A stretch of 64,000 nt of DNA from DASQYE01 sp036389315 (lineage in GTDB: Bacteria; Acidobacteriota; Blastocatellia; Pyrinomonadales; Pyrinomonadaceae), in assembly GCA_036389315.1 (NCBI GenBank), contig DASVQF010000022.1, forward strand, positions 62,001 to 126,000, in the 5' to 3' direction. A program made the translations under genes and the position numbers. Positions 35,695 through 43,514 of the stretch are shown piece by piece. The notes beneath the pieces were generated by a model, which saw only the letters and a list, made by a program, of their open reading frames with translations, was not told the DNA's origin and ran no database searches. Within the stretch, counting starts at the first letter, position 1. Every line of letters starts with the position of its first letter.

Positions 35695-36096
35695 ATGCCT
35701 CTCGAAGCACTCGGAATGGTTGAGACCAAGGGCTTTGTCGGAGCCGTCGAAGCCGCAGACGCGATGGTCAAGGCCGCCAACGTACAGCTTTTGGGAAAAG
35801 AGTATATCGGCGCAGGTTATGTCACGATCTTTGTGCGCGGCGATGTCGGCGCGGTCAAGGCCGCCACGGACGCCGGAGCGGCCGCCGCCCGAAGGGTCGG
35901 CGAGCTCATCAGCGTACACGTCATCCCCCGCCCGCACGGAGAAGTCGAGCGCGTGCTGCCCACCAACGGCCGCACGGGCTTTAGCCCGGACGAGCGCGCC
36001 ATCGGAGCAGGCGACCGCGGCCAGTTGGGCGAAGGCGACCAGGGACGCTCCCTCTCTTCGGGAGCGCGCGAGAACAATAAAGAACGGGCCAAGTGA
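35695..36096 (+). CDS. Microcompartment hexameric shell protein (BMC-H) with C-terminal extension
   Basis: A 133-residue shell protein of the PduA/EutM/CcmK class. MPLEALGMVETKGFVGAVEA and ADAMVKAANVQLLGKEYIG are the family's first strand and helix, and VTIFVRGDVGAVKAATDAG and HVIPRPHGEVE close the BMC fold at about residue 85. Such proteins tile as hexamers whose central pore passes small metabolites. The remaining 45 residues are a Gly/Arg/Glu-rich extension not seen in the second copy at 41240. A GAGGAG ribosome site precedes the ATG. It is the first gene of the operon. Confidence 0.95.
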   Translation: MPLEALGMVETKGFVGAVEAADAMVKAANVQLLGKEYIGAGYVTIFVRGDVGAVKAATDAGAAAARRVGELISVHVIPRPHGEVERVLPTNGRTGFSPDERAIGAGDRGQLGEGDQGRSLSSGARENNKERAK

Positions 36097-36198
36097 TTTT
36101 AGATTTTGGATTTTAGATTCTCGATTAACAGTTTGAGTCTCCGGACTCCGGCTTCCGAACCGCCAATCCAAAATCCAGAATCTAAAATCCAAAATTGG
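36095..36198. repeat. Inverted repeat of 'GATTTTGGATTTTAGATT' words
   Basis: ATTTTAGATTTTGGATTTTA on the left and CCAAAATCCAGAATCTAAAA on the right form a long imperfect stem around a loop of about 45 nt, between the shell gene and the aldehyde dehydrogenase. The same words make a perfect 26-bp stem at 57299-57370. Confidence 0.7.
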
Positions 36199-36211
36199 TT
36201 GGGGGTGCATC

Positions 36212-38191
36212 ATGTCGGTTGATAAAGACCTTGTGTCTGTGCAGCAGGCGCGTGATCTGGTCGAGGCGGCGCATCGCGCACAGGTCGAGCTGGCTCGCTT
36301 CGATCAGGCCAAGATTGATCGTATCTGCGAGGCCATGGCCGGAGCGGCGCTCAGAGAGTCCGCGCGCCTCGGCGCGCTGGCCGTGGAAGAGACTGGCTAC
36401 GGCATCCCCGACGACAAGCGAGAGAAGAACCGTTTCGCTTCCGAGGATGTCTGGAACTACTTCCGCAACGTGCGAACGGTGGGCGTCGTCAACGAGACGA
36501 AAGACGTGGTGGAGATCGCGAGCCCGCGCGGCGTGGTCTGCGGCATCATCCCTTCGACCAACCCGACCTCGACGGCCATCTTCAAATGCCTGATCGCCAT
36601 CAAGTCGCGCAATGCCATAGTCCTTTCGCCGCATCCTTCGGCCGCGCGCTGCATCAACGAGTCGGTCAAGGTGGTCAAAGAAGCGGCCATCAAAGAAGGC
36701 CTGCCGGAGGACGCCATCGGCTGCATGACGACGGCGACCATCGAAGGCACAGAAGCCTTGATGAAGCACAAGCAGACGGCCGTCATCCTGGCCACGGGCG
36801 GCATCGGACTGGTGCGCGCAGCCTATTCTTCCGGCAAGCCGGCCTTCGGCGTGGGCCCAGGCAACGTGCCGGTCTTCATCGAGCGCACGGCTGTCGTCGC
36901 CAAGGCTGTGCAGGACATCCTGACCGGCAAATGCTTCGATAACGGAACGATCTGCGCTTCCGAGCAAGCGGTCGTCTGCGATGCGCCCATCGAGCGCGAA
37001 GTGCGCGAGCAGTTCAAAGCGCAGGGCGGCCATTTCCTGAGCCCCTCGGAAGCAGACCAACTGGCAAAAGTCGTCGCCACTGCGCAACGCTCCCTGAACC
37101 CGGGCATAGTCGGCAAGTCCGTCGAAGTGATCGCACGGATGGCCGGGCTCAATGTCCCTCCGGGCACGCGCTGCCTGCTGGCTGACGTGGGCGGCGTGGG
37201 CCGCGAACACCCGCTCTCTATGGAGAAGCTCTCGCCCATCCTGGCCTTCTACGTCGAGGACGGAGTCGAGCGCGGGGCCGCGCGTTGTTTTGAAGTCTTG
37301 AGTTACGGCGGCATGGGCCACACCGCAGGCATTCACACACGCTCGCGCGAAGCGGCCGTGCGCTATGGCAGCGAGATGCCCGCATCGCGCGTGACGGTCA
37401 ACACGCCTACGACGCATGGCGCAATCGGATTCTCCACGGCCCTGCCGCCTTCGATGACTCTGGGCTGCGGCTCCTGGGGCGGCAACGTCACCTCGGATAA
37501 CGTCTCGCCGCTGCACCTGATGGACATCAAGCGCGTGGCCTTCGAGACCCGTCCGGTCAAGAGCGCGCGCCCGGCCGTCGCCGCGCAGCAGCCGGCGAGC
37601 GACCAACAGGCGGCGCAGCCTGTCTTCGCCAGCGCCAGGCGGGCGACGCCGCAACAACCGGCCGCTTCAGCCGCAGCAGAGGGGCCGCGCACCATCGGTC
37701 GTGAAGAGATAGCAGCCATCGTTGACCGCTTCCTGGCCACTCGTCGCCCCGATCAGCCTCAGCCGGAGCAGCAGCCGCTTCATGCTACGGGCGCGCCCGC
37801 CCAGTACCAGCCCGTGATAGATGTCGAAGCGGGCACAAGGTATGACCGCTCGGAGGCAGCGCCGCAGCCCTCGGCCGCGCCGCAGGTAGTTGATGGTGGC
37901 AATGGTGGCGGCCGTGGCAGCGCAGACGGCGGCGCTGCACCTACTAAACCCGCGCCGACGCCTCCTGCGCCTCCCGCTCAACAGGCGAGCCCTGCTCCTG
38001 CTGCTGCGCCACACAACGGGGCGGCTCAGGCTGCCTCCGCTAATGGTCGCAAGCCTGTGGATTTCGTCAGCGAGGAGGACGTGCGTCGCGCCATTCAGAA
38101 GGGCGAGAAGATATACGTCAACTCCAAGACGATCATCACGCCCGCCGCGCGCGACATGGGCGAGCCCGCAGAGGTCTTCGCGAAAGGATGA
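36212..38191 (+). CDS. CoA-acylating aldehyde dehydrogenase with long microcompartment-targeting tail
   Basis: A 659-residue protein. Residues 1 to about 445 are a CoA-dependent aldehyde dehydrogenase turning an aldehyde into acyl-CoA with NAD. The catalytic C248 is in FDNGTICASEQAVV, which resembles the AdhE dehydrogenase half more than EutE or PduP. GIIPSTNPTSTAIFK and GGMGHTAGIHT are also conserved. A Pro/Ala/Gln-rich linker follows, holding an amphipathic helix REEIAAIVDRFLATRR (about 494-511) of the type that docks enzymes in shells. After a Gly/Pro-rich linker comes SEEDVRRAIQKGEKIYVNSK with ITPAARDMGEPAEVF (614-658), a motif style seen in other microcompartment-linked proteins. The targeting role is inference. 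Confidence 0.93.
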   Translation: MSVDKDLVSVQQARDLVEAAHRAQVELARFDQAKIDRICEAMAGAALRESARLGALAVEETGYGIPDDKREKNRFASEDVWNYFRNVRTVGVVNETKDVVEIASPRGVVCGIIPSTNPTSTAIFKCLIAIKSRNAIVLSPHPSAARCINESVKVVKEAAIKEGLPEDAIGCMTTATIEGTEALMKHKQTAVILATGGIGLVRAAYSSGKPAFGVGPGNVPVFIERTAVVAKAVQDILTGKCFDNGTICASEQAVVCDAPIEREVREQFKAQGGHFLSPSEADQLAKVVATAQRSLNPGIVGKSVEVIARMAGLNVPPGTRCLLADVGGVGREHPLSMEKLSPILAFYVEDGVERGAARCFEVLSYGGMGHTAGIHTRSREAAVRYGSEMPASRVTVNTPTTHGAIGFSTALPPSMTLGCGSWGGNVTSDNVSPLHLMDIKRVAFETRPVKSARPAVAAQQPASDQQAAQPVFASARRATPQQPAASAAAEGPRTIGREEIAAIVDRFLATRRPDQPQPEQQPLHATGAPAQYQPVIDVEAGTRYDRSEAAPQPSAAPQVVDGGNGGGRGSADGGAAPTKPAPTPPAPPAQQASPAPAAAPHNGAAQAASANGRKPVDFVSEEDVRRAIQKGEKIYVNSKTIITPAARDMGEPAEVFAKG

Positions 38192-38199
38192 AATAAAAC

Positions 38200-38258
38200 A
38201 GTCAGCCGCTCAGCTTTCAGCGATCAGCCGGAAGCCGGGCGGCTGACTGCTGATCGCT
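38200..38258. repeat. Interlocked inverted repeats of 'AGCGATCAGC / AGTCAGCCGC'
   Basis: AGTCAGCCGC (38200-38209) pairs with GCGGCTGACT (38239-38248), and AGCGATCAGC (38219-38228) pairs with GCTGATCGCT (38249-38258). The order A-B-A'-B' allows only one stem at a time or a pseudoknot. It lies directly before the vertex-protein gene, whose start codon is 4 nt downstream at 38262. Confidence 0.7.
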
Positions 38259-38261
38259 ATT

Positions 38262-38597
38262 ATGTTCTTAGGCAAAGTCGTCGGCACGGTCTGGTCTACG
38301 AAGAAGACGCCCGATCTGGAGGGCGTCCGTTTTTTGATCGTACATCCTTATGACCTGGACAAGGAGCCGACCAAAAACATCGTCGTCGTCGCAGACCGCT
38401 TGGGCGCAGGCGTGGGCGAAATCGTGATGTGCGCTTACGGCAAGGCTGCGCGCACGGCCATCGGCAATCAGGAGATGGCAATCGAGGCGGCCGTCGTCGG
38501 CATCGTTGATCGCATGGACTTGCAGGACGCCGAGTCGGAAGAGATACGCCGCGCCGCACGCGAGCTGCGCGCACAGGACAATGGGCAAAGGCAGTGA
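38262..38597 (+). CDS. Microcompartment pentameric vertex protein (EutN/CcmL, BMC-P)
   Basis: A 111-residue EutN/CcmL family protein, the pentamer that closes the twelve vertices of a microcompartment shell. Visible are MFLGKVVGTVWSTKKTPDLE, FLIVHPYDL, VVADRLGAGVGEIVMCAYGK and the closing AAVVGIVDRMDL. A charged helix (ESEEIRRAARELRAQ) forms the C-terminus. The start codon lies 4 nt after an interlocked inverted repeat and has no clear ribosome site, so its translation may depend on that RNA structure or on coupling. Confidence 0.95.
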   Translation: MFLGKVVGTVWSTKKTPDLEGVRFLIVHPYDLDKEPTKNIVVVADRLGAGVGEIVMCAYGKAARTAIGNQEMAIEAAVVGIVDRMDLQDAESEEIRRAARELRAQDNGQRQ

Positions 38598-38672
38598 CGA
38601 GTGACAAGTGACGAGTGGTAAGCGGATCGGCTCTTACTCGTCACTCGTCACTCGTCACTCATCACTGCTTTA
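38593..38672. repeat. Inverted repeat of 'GTGACGAGTGACAAGTGACGAGTG' words
   Basis: Several tandem GTGACGA/AGTGACA words (38593-38621) face tandem ACTCGTC/CACTCGT words (38634-38672), forming a long imperfect stem in the 77-bp gap between the vertex gene and the ACT-domain gene. A related element follows at 39135. Confidence 0.75.
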
Positions 38673-38674
38673 AA

Positions 38675-39133
38675 ATGGCAAACGAAGAGTTAATCTACAG
38701 GATTACGCGGGCCGTGTACGGGCGGCTCGGCGCGGGCGCGGATGAAGCGACGGTCGAGCAGTTGGTGACGGATGTCTATCGCGCGGTCGAGCCGGTCATC
38801 GAAAAGGGGGGTGGCGAGGGGACGAGCGAGCGCGAGCGCGAGGCGCGTGACGCGGGCTCTGCAGAGCGCCTGGTCGTCTCCGTCTTCGGCGTAGATCATC
38901 CGGGCATCGTCGCCGCCGTCTCGCAGGTTCTAGCCGACGCCAGGTGCAGCATCATAGACATCAATCAGACGGTCGTGCAGGGCAAGTTCGCTATGGTCAT
39001 CATCGCAGATATTGCGCGCGCGCGCGAGTCTGCCGCCGCGCTCAAAGAGCGTTTCCGCAAGGAGGGCGAGCGCCTGGACGTGCACATCTACGCCCAGCGC
39101 GAAGACCTCTTCAACGCAATGCATAGGATTTGA
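38675..39133 (+). CDS. ACT-domain protein (UPF0237-like) with extra N-terminal helices
   Basis: A 152-residue protein. The C-terminal half is an ACT domain of the UPF0237/GcvR type: RLVVSVFGVDHPGIVAAVSQ and CSIIDINQTVVQGKFAMVII, then DVHIYAQREDLFNAMHRI. ACT domains bind small ligands, often amino acids. The N-terminal 65 residues hold two amphipathic helices (EELIYRITRAVYGRL and VEQLVTDVYRAVEPVIEK) absent from ordinary UPF0237 proteins of about 90 residues. These resemble microcompartment-docking helices. The ATG at 38675 was chosen over an upstream frame that reads through the intergenic word repeats. In other bacteria UPF0237 is often paired with UPF0210, as here. Confidence 0.85.
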   Translation: MANEELIYRITRAVYGRLGAGADEATVEQLVTDVYRAVEPVIEKGGGEGTSEREREARDAGSAERLVVSVFGVDHPGIVAAVSQVLADARCSIIDINQTVVQGKFAMVIIADIARARESAAALKERFRKEGERLDVHIYAQREDLFNAMHRI

Positions 39134-39134
39134 A

Positions 39135-39213
39135 AGCAGTGATGAGCGAAGCGTGACGAGAGGCAAGCCGGCAAAAGCTTTTCTCTCCGCACTCTTCACT
39201 CGCCACTTGTCAC
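39135..39213. repeat. Imperfect inverted repeat of 'GTGACGAG' words
   Basis: AAGCAGTGATGAGCGAAGCG and TGACGAGAGG on the left face TCTTCACTCGCCACTTGTCA on the right. It fills the gap between the ACT gene and the zinc-ribbon gene. It is more degraded than the element at 38593. Confidence 0.55.
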
Positions 39214-39220
39214 TGTTCTT

Positions 39221-39808
39221 ATGGAGCCTGAAATATCACGCCGGTGCAGGGCATGTGGCGCGACCGTGCGCAGCCGTGCTGGTTTCTGCCCGCAGTGCGG
39301 CACGCCCGTCAAGACTGAGGAAGCCCTTGCCGCTACATCGCCTGCGGTCGAGTTGCAGGAGACTTTGCCGGGGCCGGGCGAGGAAGTGCTGGCGGCGGCT
39401 ACGACTGCTACCATTGCCTCGGAGGGCGCGGTCAAGGCGAGCGACGTTGCAGGGGAAGCAGAGCAGCCTGCGGCGGCTGATCCTGCGCCGGTCTTGATCG
39501 AAGAGCGTGAAGCGACGGGCGCTGTGGCTGACGAGCGAGAGCGCGCGGCGGCGGCTGCTGCTGACACTGCCGCTACTGCTCAGGCGGGCGAGGAGCCTGC
39601 TCAGCCGACGCGCCGTCATCGCGTGAAGGTCGCGGCGCTAGACGCCGTGGAGGGAAAGATAGGCCCGCGCGTAGAGAAGCTGCGTCATGCTTCGACGGTC
39701 GTGTTGGACGAGGCGGCCGACGACCCCGGCTTGCGCTTTGTGCTGGTCGCCGCCGTGCTCATCCTGCTCTCGCTCGGACTGCTCCTGCTCAGTCAAATCC
39801 TCGATTAG
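39221..39808 (+). CDS. Zinc-ribbon membrane-anchored protein, unknown function
   Basis: A 195-residue protein. The N-terminus is a double-CxxC zinc ribbon, CRACGATVRSRAGFCPQCG. The middle is Ala/Glu-rich and probably disordered. A basic helix follows, and a C-terminal membrane span with a short end, FVLVAAVLILLSLGLLLLSQ, anchors it with the ribbon in the cytoplasm. It lies between the ACT and UPF0210 genes in the microcompartment locus, all on the same strand and close together. No specific role can be read from the sequence. Confidence 0.75.
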   Translation: MEPEISRRCRACGATVRSRAGFCPQCGTPVKTEEALAATSPAVELQETLPGPGEEVLAAATTATIASEGAVKASDVAGEAEQPAAADPAPVLIEEREATGAVADERERAAAAAADTAATAQAGEEPAQPTRRHRVKVAALDAVEGKIGPRVEKLRHASTVVLDEAADDPGLRFVLVAAVLILLSLGLLLLSQILD

Positions 39809-39833
39809 AAAGAGCGCCTACCCGACAACTCTT

Positions 39834-41201
39834 ATGGAATATACACAGGCGGAAATCTTGCAGACCGTGCGGATGACCGAGATGGAGCGCCTGGACGTGC
39901 GCACCGTCACCCTCGGGCTCTCGCTGCGCGATTGCGTCGGCGACTCCATCGAGCGCACGGCCGAGCGTGTGCGCGAAAAGATTGAGCGCGTGGCCTCGCG
40001 CCTCGTCGAGACCGTCAACGAGATAGGCGACGAGGTGGGCCTACGCGTTGCCAACAAGAGAATCTCGATCACGCCTGTCTCCCTGATCGCAGAGAATGCG
40101 CGGGGCCGCGAAGAGCTGCTTCACCTGGCCCACGCCATAGACGAAGCGGCGAGCCGCGTCGGAGTGGATTTCATCGGCGGCTACTCGGCCCTGGTGCATA
40201 AGGGCTGGACGCGCGCCGAGAGCGCGTTTCTGGATTCGATACCGGAAGCCCTGGCGACGACCGGCCGCCTCTGCGCGTCTTTGAATGTCGCGACGACGCG
40301 CGCAGGCATCAACATGGACGCAGTCAGGCGCACGGGCCATCTGATTAAGGAGATGGCCGAGCGCACGCGCGAGCGTGGCGGATTGGCCTGCGCCAAGTTC
40401 GTCTGCTTCGCCAACGCCGTCGAGGACAACCCATTCATGGCGGGCGCGTTTCACGGCGTAGGCGAGCCCGAGGCCGTCATCAACGTCGGCGTCTCAGGGC
40501 CCGGCGTGGTCAATCATGCCGTGCGCCATGCTCCGGCCGACCTTCCCTTGCACGAGCTGGCGGAGCTTATCAAGAAGCTCTCCTTCAAGCTTTCGCGAGC
40601 GGGCGAGCTGGTGGGCCGCGAAGCCGCGCGCCGTCTCTCAATTCCTTTCGGCATTATTGATCTGAGTCTTGCGCCGACGCCCGCCTTGGGCGATTCGGTC
40701 GCGGCCATCCTCGAAGCTATGGGATTCGAGCGCGCCGGGACGCACGGGACGACGGCCGCGCTCGCCCTGCTCACGGACGCCGTGAAGAAGGGCGGGGCGA
40801 TGGCTTCGGCCTCAGTCGGCGGCATGAGCGGAGCTTTCATCCCCGTCTCGGAGGACGCGAATATGATCGAAGCGGCGCGAGCGGGCGCGCTCTCTCTTGA
40901 GAAGCTCGAAGCCTGGACGAGCGTCTGCTCGGTCGGCATAGACATGGTGGCGGTTCCGGGCGAGACTTCGGCCGAAACCATCGCCGCCATCATCGCAGAC
41001 GAGATGGCCGTCGGCGTCATGAACAACAAGACGACGGCCGTGCGCATCATCCCCGTGCCGGGAAAGAAGGTCGGCGAAATGGTCGAGTTCGGCGGCCTCC
41101 TGGGCAGCGCCCCCATCATGCCCGTCAACGCCTTCTCAAGCGACGCCTTTATCCGGCGCGGCGGGCGCATCCCCGCGCCGATTCATTCGCTGCGTAACTG
41201 A
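39834..41201 (+). CDS. UPF0210 (PFL-family, DUF711) protein
   Basis: A 455-residue UPF0210 protein. Typical blocks are DVRTVTLGLSLRDC, VDFIGGYSALVHKG, SLNVATTRAGINMDAVRRTG, FHGVGEPEAVINVGVSGPG, FGIIDLSLAPTPALGDSVA and PGETSAETIAAIIADEMA. The family has a glycyl-radical-enzyme-like (PFL) fold in known structures but no assigned reaction. In many genomes it follows a UPF0237 ACT protein, which here is at 38675. The ATG at 39834 is used; a longer frame starting at 39687 only overlaps the previous gene. Its place between shell genes suggests a microcompartment link. Confidence 0.92.
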   Translation: MEYTQAEILQTVRMTEMERLDVRTVTLGLSLRDCVGDSIERTAERVREKIERVASRLVETVNEIGDEVGLRVANKRISITPVSLIAENARGREELLHLAHAIDEAASRVGVDFIGGYSALVHKGWTRAESAFLDSIPEALATTGRLCASLNVATTRAGINMDAVRRTGHLIKEMAERTRERGGLACAKFVCFANAVEDNPFMAGAFHGVGEPEAVINVGVSGPGVVNHAVRHAPADLPLHELAELIKKLSFKLSRAGELVGREAARRLSIPFGIIDLSLAPTPALGDSVAAILEAMGFERAGTHGTTAALALLTDAVKKGGAMASASVGGMSGAFIPVSEDANMIEAARAGALSLEKLEAWTSVCSVGIDMVAVPGETSAETIAAIIADEMAVGVMNNKTTAVRIIPVPGKKVGEMVEFGGLLGSAPIMPVNAFSSDAFIRRGGRIPAPIHSLRN

Positions 41202-41239
41202 AGCTCTGATCCGAAACCCTTGAGTCTGAGAGGAACGAT

Positions 41240-41563
41240 ATGGAAGCACTCGGAATGGTGGAATGCATGGGATTGGTGGCGATGATCGAGGCGGCGGACG
41301 CGATGGTCAAGGCCGCCAACGTCACGCTCGTCGGTTATGAGAAGATTGATGCGGGGCTCGTGACGGCGATTGTGCGCGGAGATGTGGCCGCCGTCCGGAG
41401 CGCCGTGGACGCCGGAGCAGCAGCCGCGTCGAGAGTCGGCACAGTCGTCGCCACGCACGTCATCCCGCGCCCGCATTCGGACGTAGACCAGGGCATACCT
41501 GTGCTTAAGACAGGCGAGACGACCAGAAAGAAGATCAGCGGCTCGGTGAGAGCGAAAAAATAG
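41240..41563 (+). CDS. Second microcompartment hexameric shell protein (BMC-H)
   Basis: A 107-residue BMC-H shell protein, paralogous to that at 35695. It has MEALGMVECMGLVAMIEAAD, MVKAANVTLVGYEKIDAGLV, then AIVRGDVAAVRSAVDAGAAA and HVIPRPHSDVDQ, with only a short Lys/Arg-rich tail. Two hexamer types differing in tail and pore loop would let the shell mix tiles. A GAGAGGAACGAT ribosome site precedes the ATG. It is the last gene of the operon and is followed by a strong bidirectional terminator. Confidence 0.95.
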   Translation: MEALGMVECMGLVAMIEAADAMVKAANVTLVGYEKIDAGLVTAIVRGDVAAVRSAVDAGAAAASRVGTVVATHVIPRPHSDVDQGIPVLKTGETTRKKISGSVRAKK

Positions 41564-41581
41564 CAGCGCCTTTGAAAAGTG

Positions 41582-41623
41582 AAAGAGGAAGGATGAAAAG
41601 CATGGCTTTCATCCTTCCTCTTT
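41582..41623. terminator. Bidirectional terminator, perfect 17-bp stem
   Basis: AAAGAGGAAGGATGAAA (41582-41598), 8 nt of loop, then the exact reverse complement (41607-41623). It lies between the convergent shell and radical SAM genes, with A and T runs outside the stem. It uses the same 'GGAAGGATGAA' word as 26707, 34332 and 58324. Confidence 0.8.
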
Positions 41624-41636
41624 CTTTATTGAAAGC

Positions 41637-43514
41637 TTAAGCGCCGAGGTTGAGGGACGAGACGACGGGCAGCGGATGGGGTGGCCTGCTCCTCGATTCG
41701 GGCGGCACGTAGCCGTCTGGCAGGTCGCCGTTGTCGGCCCGGAGGTATTGCCACTGCGAAGGCTTGAGCGTGGCGATCAGCTCTTTGCGATTCTTGGTCT
41801 TGAGCGGCTTGCCCATGTAAATCTTGCCCAGGCGGTGCAGGCTCTTTTCCGAGATGGCCCCCGAGAACATGAAGAGCGGGTAGGTGAAGTTGGGCCCATT
41901 GAGCTTGCGCAGCTTGTAGAGCCACATCCCTATCGAGCCGACGCGCCAGGCCGTCGGGCCCCACCAACTGTACTGACCGGGGCGGAGGTTCATCTTCCAG
42001 CACTTCATCATCAACTGCCATTGCAGCGGCGTCAGTTGACGGGTCTCCGTGACGCCCTTCTTCTTCTCCATGCGCGTGTCATGCAGCGGCGTGAAGATGG
42101 AAGGAATGAGGAAGGCGAAGAGCTTGCGCCGCTCCATCTCGTAGACGAGGTCTAGGGTCGCTTCCACGTCTTCATCCGTCTCACCCGGATTGCCCACGAT
42201 CAGGGTCATCGCGGGGAACCAGTTGTTTTCGTTCAGGACGCGCAAGCCTTCGAGGACGACGCTGGGCCAATCCTCTATGTGAAAGGGCACGCCCTTGCTC
42301 GCCATGATCTGCTTGGCCATGCGAATCGAGCCCGTCTCCAGGCCGATCAGAGGGGCAAGCGCCTTCTTTTCGGGGTGGCTGCTCAGATAGGGGAAATGAA
42401 TCGGGCTCTTGGGCAGCAACAACTCCGAGAGCTTCTTGATAAGCAAGGGGTCAACGACCGCCGGGGCGATGGTCGAGTGGCTCAGGACGTGCTGCTCTAC
42501 GCCCGGCGTGTTGACTATCTCGCCGTAGAGGTCTAGCAAAGCCTCGCGGTTCGGAAAATAGAAGGGCGTGTCCGTGTGCACCTGTCCCCAGATGAACATG
42601 TCTTCGGTCGCGAGGGAGATTTGCTTGTTGCCCTGGCGGACGTTGGCGCGAACGGCCTCCATGATCTTGCTCTTGGGAAGATCAATCTGCGGGTTGAGGT
42701 CTGGGACGCAGAACTGGCAGCGACGCCCGCAGCCCGTAGTCATCTCGACCACGCCGAAGGTGGTGCGCGCGTCGGGAAACAGTATCTCGTCGCGGCTCAC
42801 GGGATGCTTGACCTCTATCTCCTGCGGGAGCGGCTCGCCCTCTATGGCCTTGCGAAAGAGGGCCATCACGTCTGCGGATTCGGCGCGGCCTTCGACGACG
42901 CAATCCACGCCCAGCTCCTCGAAGAGAGAGGTCTGCGTGATCTGCCAGCCGCCCGAGCCGCCGACGATGACCTTGAAATTGTCGCGGTAGGGGCTGGCCT
43001 TGATACGCGCGAACATCTCGCGCGCGTAGTGCGAGTTGATCGGCATCCTGGACGAGCCGAAGATGGAGGTGTAGACGCCCGCCGCAAAGGTCACGCCCAG
43101 CGGGTTATGCGTCGAGACGGCGACGACGCGCGTGCGTGGGCCCACGAACTTGTCCAGGTCTTGCGGGTAACAGGCGACCACGTCTGCCGGGCTGTATTCT
43201 CTGAGCAGCGATTTCTCGACGAGGCGCACGCCCGCCGGCATGTAGCGCGCCGAGCCGTCCTCGTTATACTCGACCTCGCGCCACTTCGGATACTTGCGGT
43301 TGAGGACGCCTTCCATCCAGATGGGCAAGGACGCCATGGCCATCTGGATGAAGTAGCCGGCGTGGTCAATCGTCTCGGTGAGCGGCGCTGTCAGGACGAT
43401 CAGCCTGCCGCCGTCCGCCGGCGCAACATGCGCCGCAGCACGTTCCTCATGTGCGGCTGCTCGGGCCGCTTTGCCGTTACCGTTTCCATTACCGTTCTGT
43501 TTTACAGGGATCAT
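41637..43514 (-). CDS. B12-binding-type radical SAM protein, unknown reaction
   Basis: A protein of about 625 residues. An N-terminal low-complexity stretch (Asn/Gly, then Ala/Arg) precedes a region resembling a cobalamin-binding Rossmann domain (LIVLTAPLTETIDHAG, VVAVSTHNPLG, VIVGGSGGW, about residues 40-220). The radical SAM core follows, with MTTGCGRRCQFC, the CxxxCxxC iron-sulfur motif, LSHSTIAPAVV, IGLETGSIRMAKQIM and LIVGNPGETDEDVEATL. Such enzymes carry out methylations, rearrangements or couplings of lipids or natural products. No cofactor histidine of the DxHxxG type is obvious, so cobalamin binding is uncertain. The ATG at 43514 has GAGAGGTG upstream. It is alone on its strand. Confidence 0.82.
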   Translation of the reverse strand: MIPVKQNGNGNGNGKAARAAAHEERAAAHVAPADGGRLIVLTAPLTETIDHAGYFIQMAMASLPIWMEGVLNRKYPKWREVEYNEDGSARYMPAGVRLVEKSLLREYSPADVVACYPQDLDKFVGPRTRVVAVSTHNPLGVTFAAGVYTSIFGSSRMPINSHYAREMFARIKASPYRDNFKVIVGGSGGWQITQTSLFEELGVDCVVEGRAESADVMALFRKAIEGEPLPQEIEVKHPVSRDEILFPDARTTFGVVEMTTGCGRRCQFCVPDLNPQIDLPKSKIMEAVRANVRQGNKQISLATEDMFIWGQVHTDTPFYFPNREALLDLYGEIVNTPGVEQHVLSHSTIAPAVVDPLLIKKLSELLLPKSPIHFPYLSSHPEKKALAPLIGLETGSIRMAKQIMASKGVPFHIEDWPSVVLEGLRVLNENNWFPAMTLIVGNPGETDEDVEATLDLVYEMERRKLFAFLIPSIFTPLHDTRMEKKKGVTETRQLTPLQWQLMMKCWKMNLRPGQYSWWGPTAWRVGSIGMWLYKLRKLNGPNFTYPLFMFSGAISEKSLHRLGKIYMGKPLKTKNRKELIATLKPSQWQYLRADNGDLPDGYVPPESRSRPPHPLPVVSSLNLGA

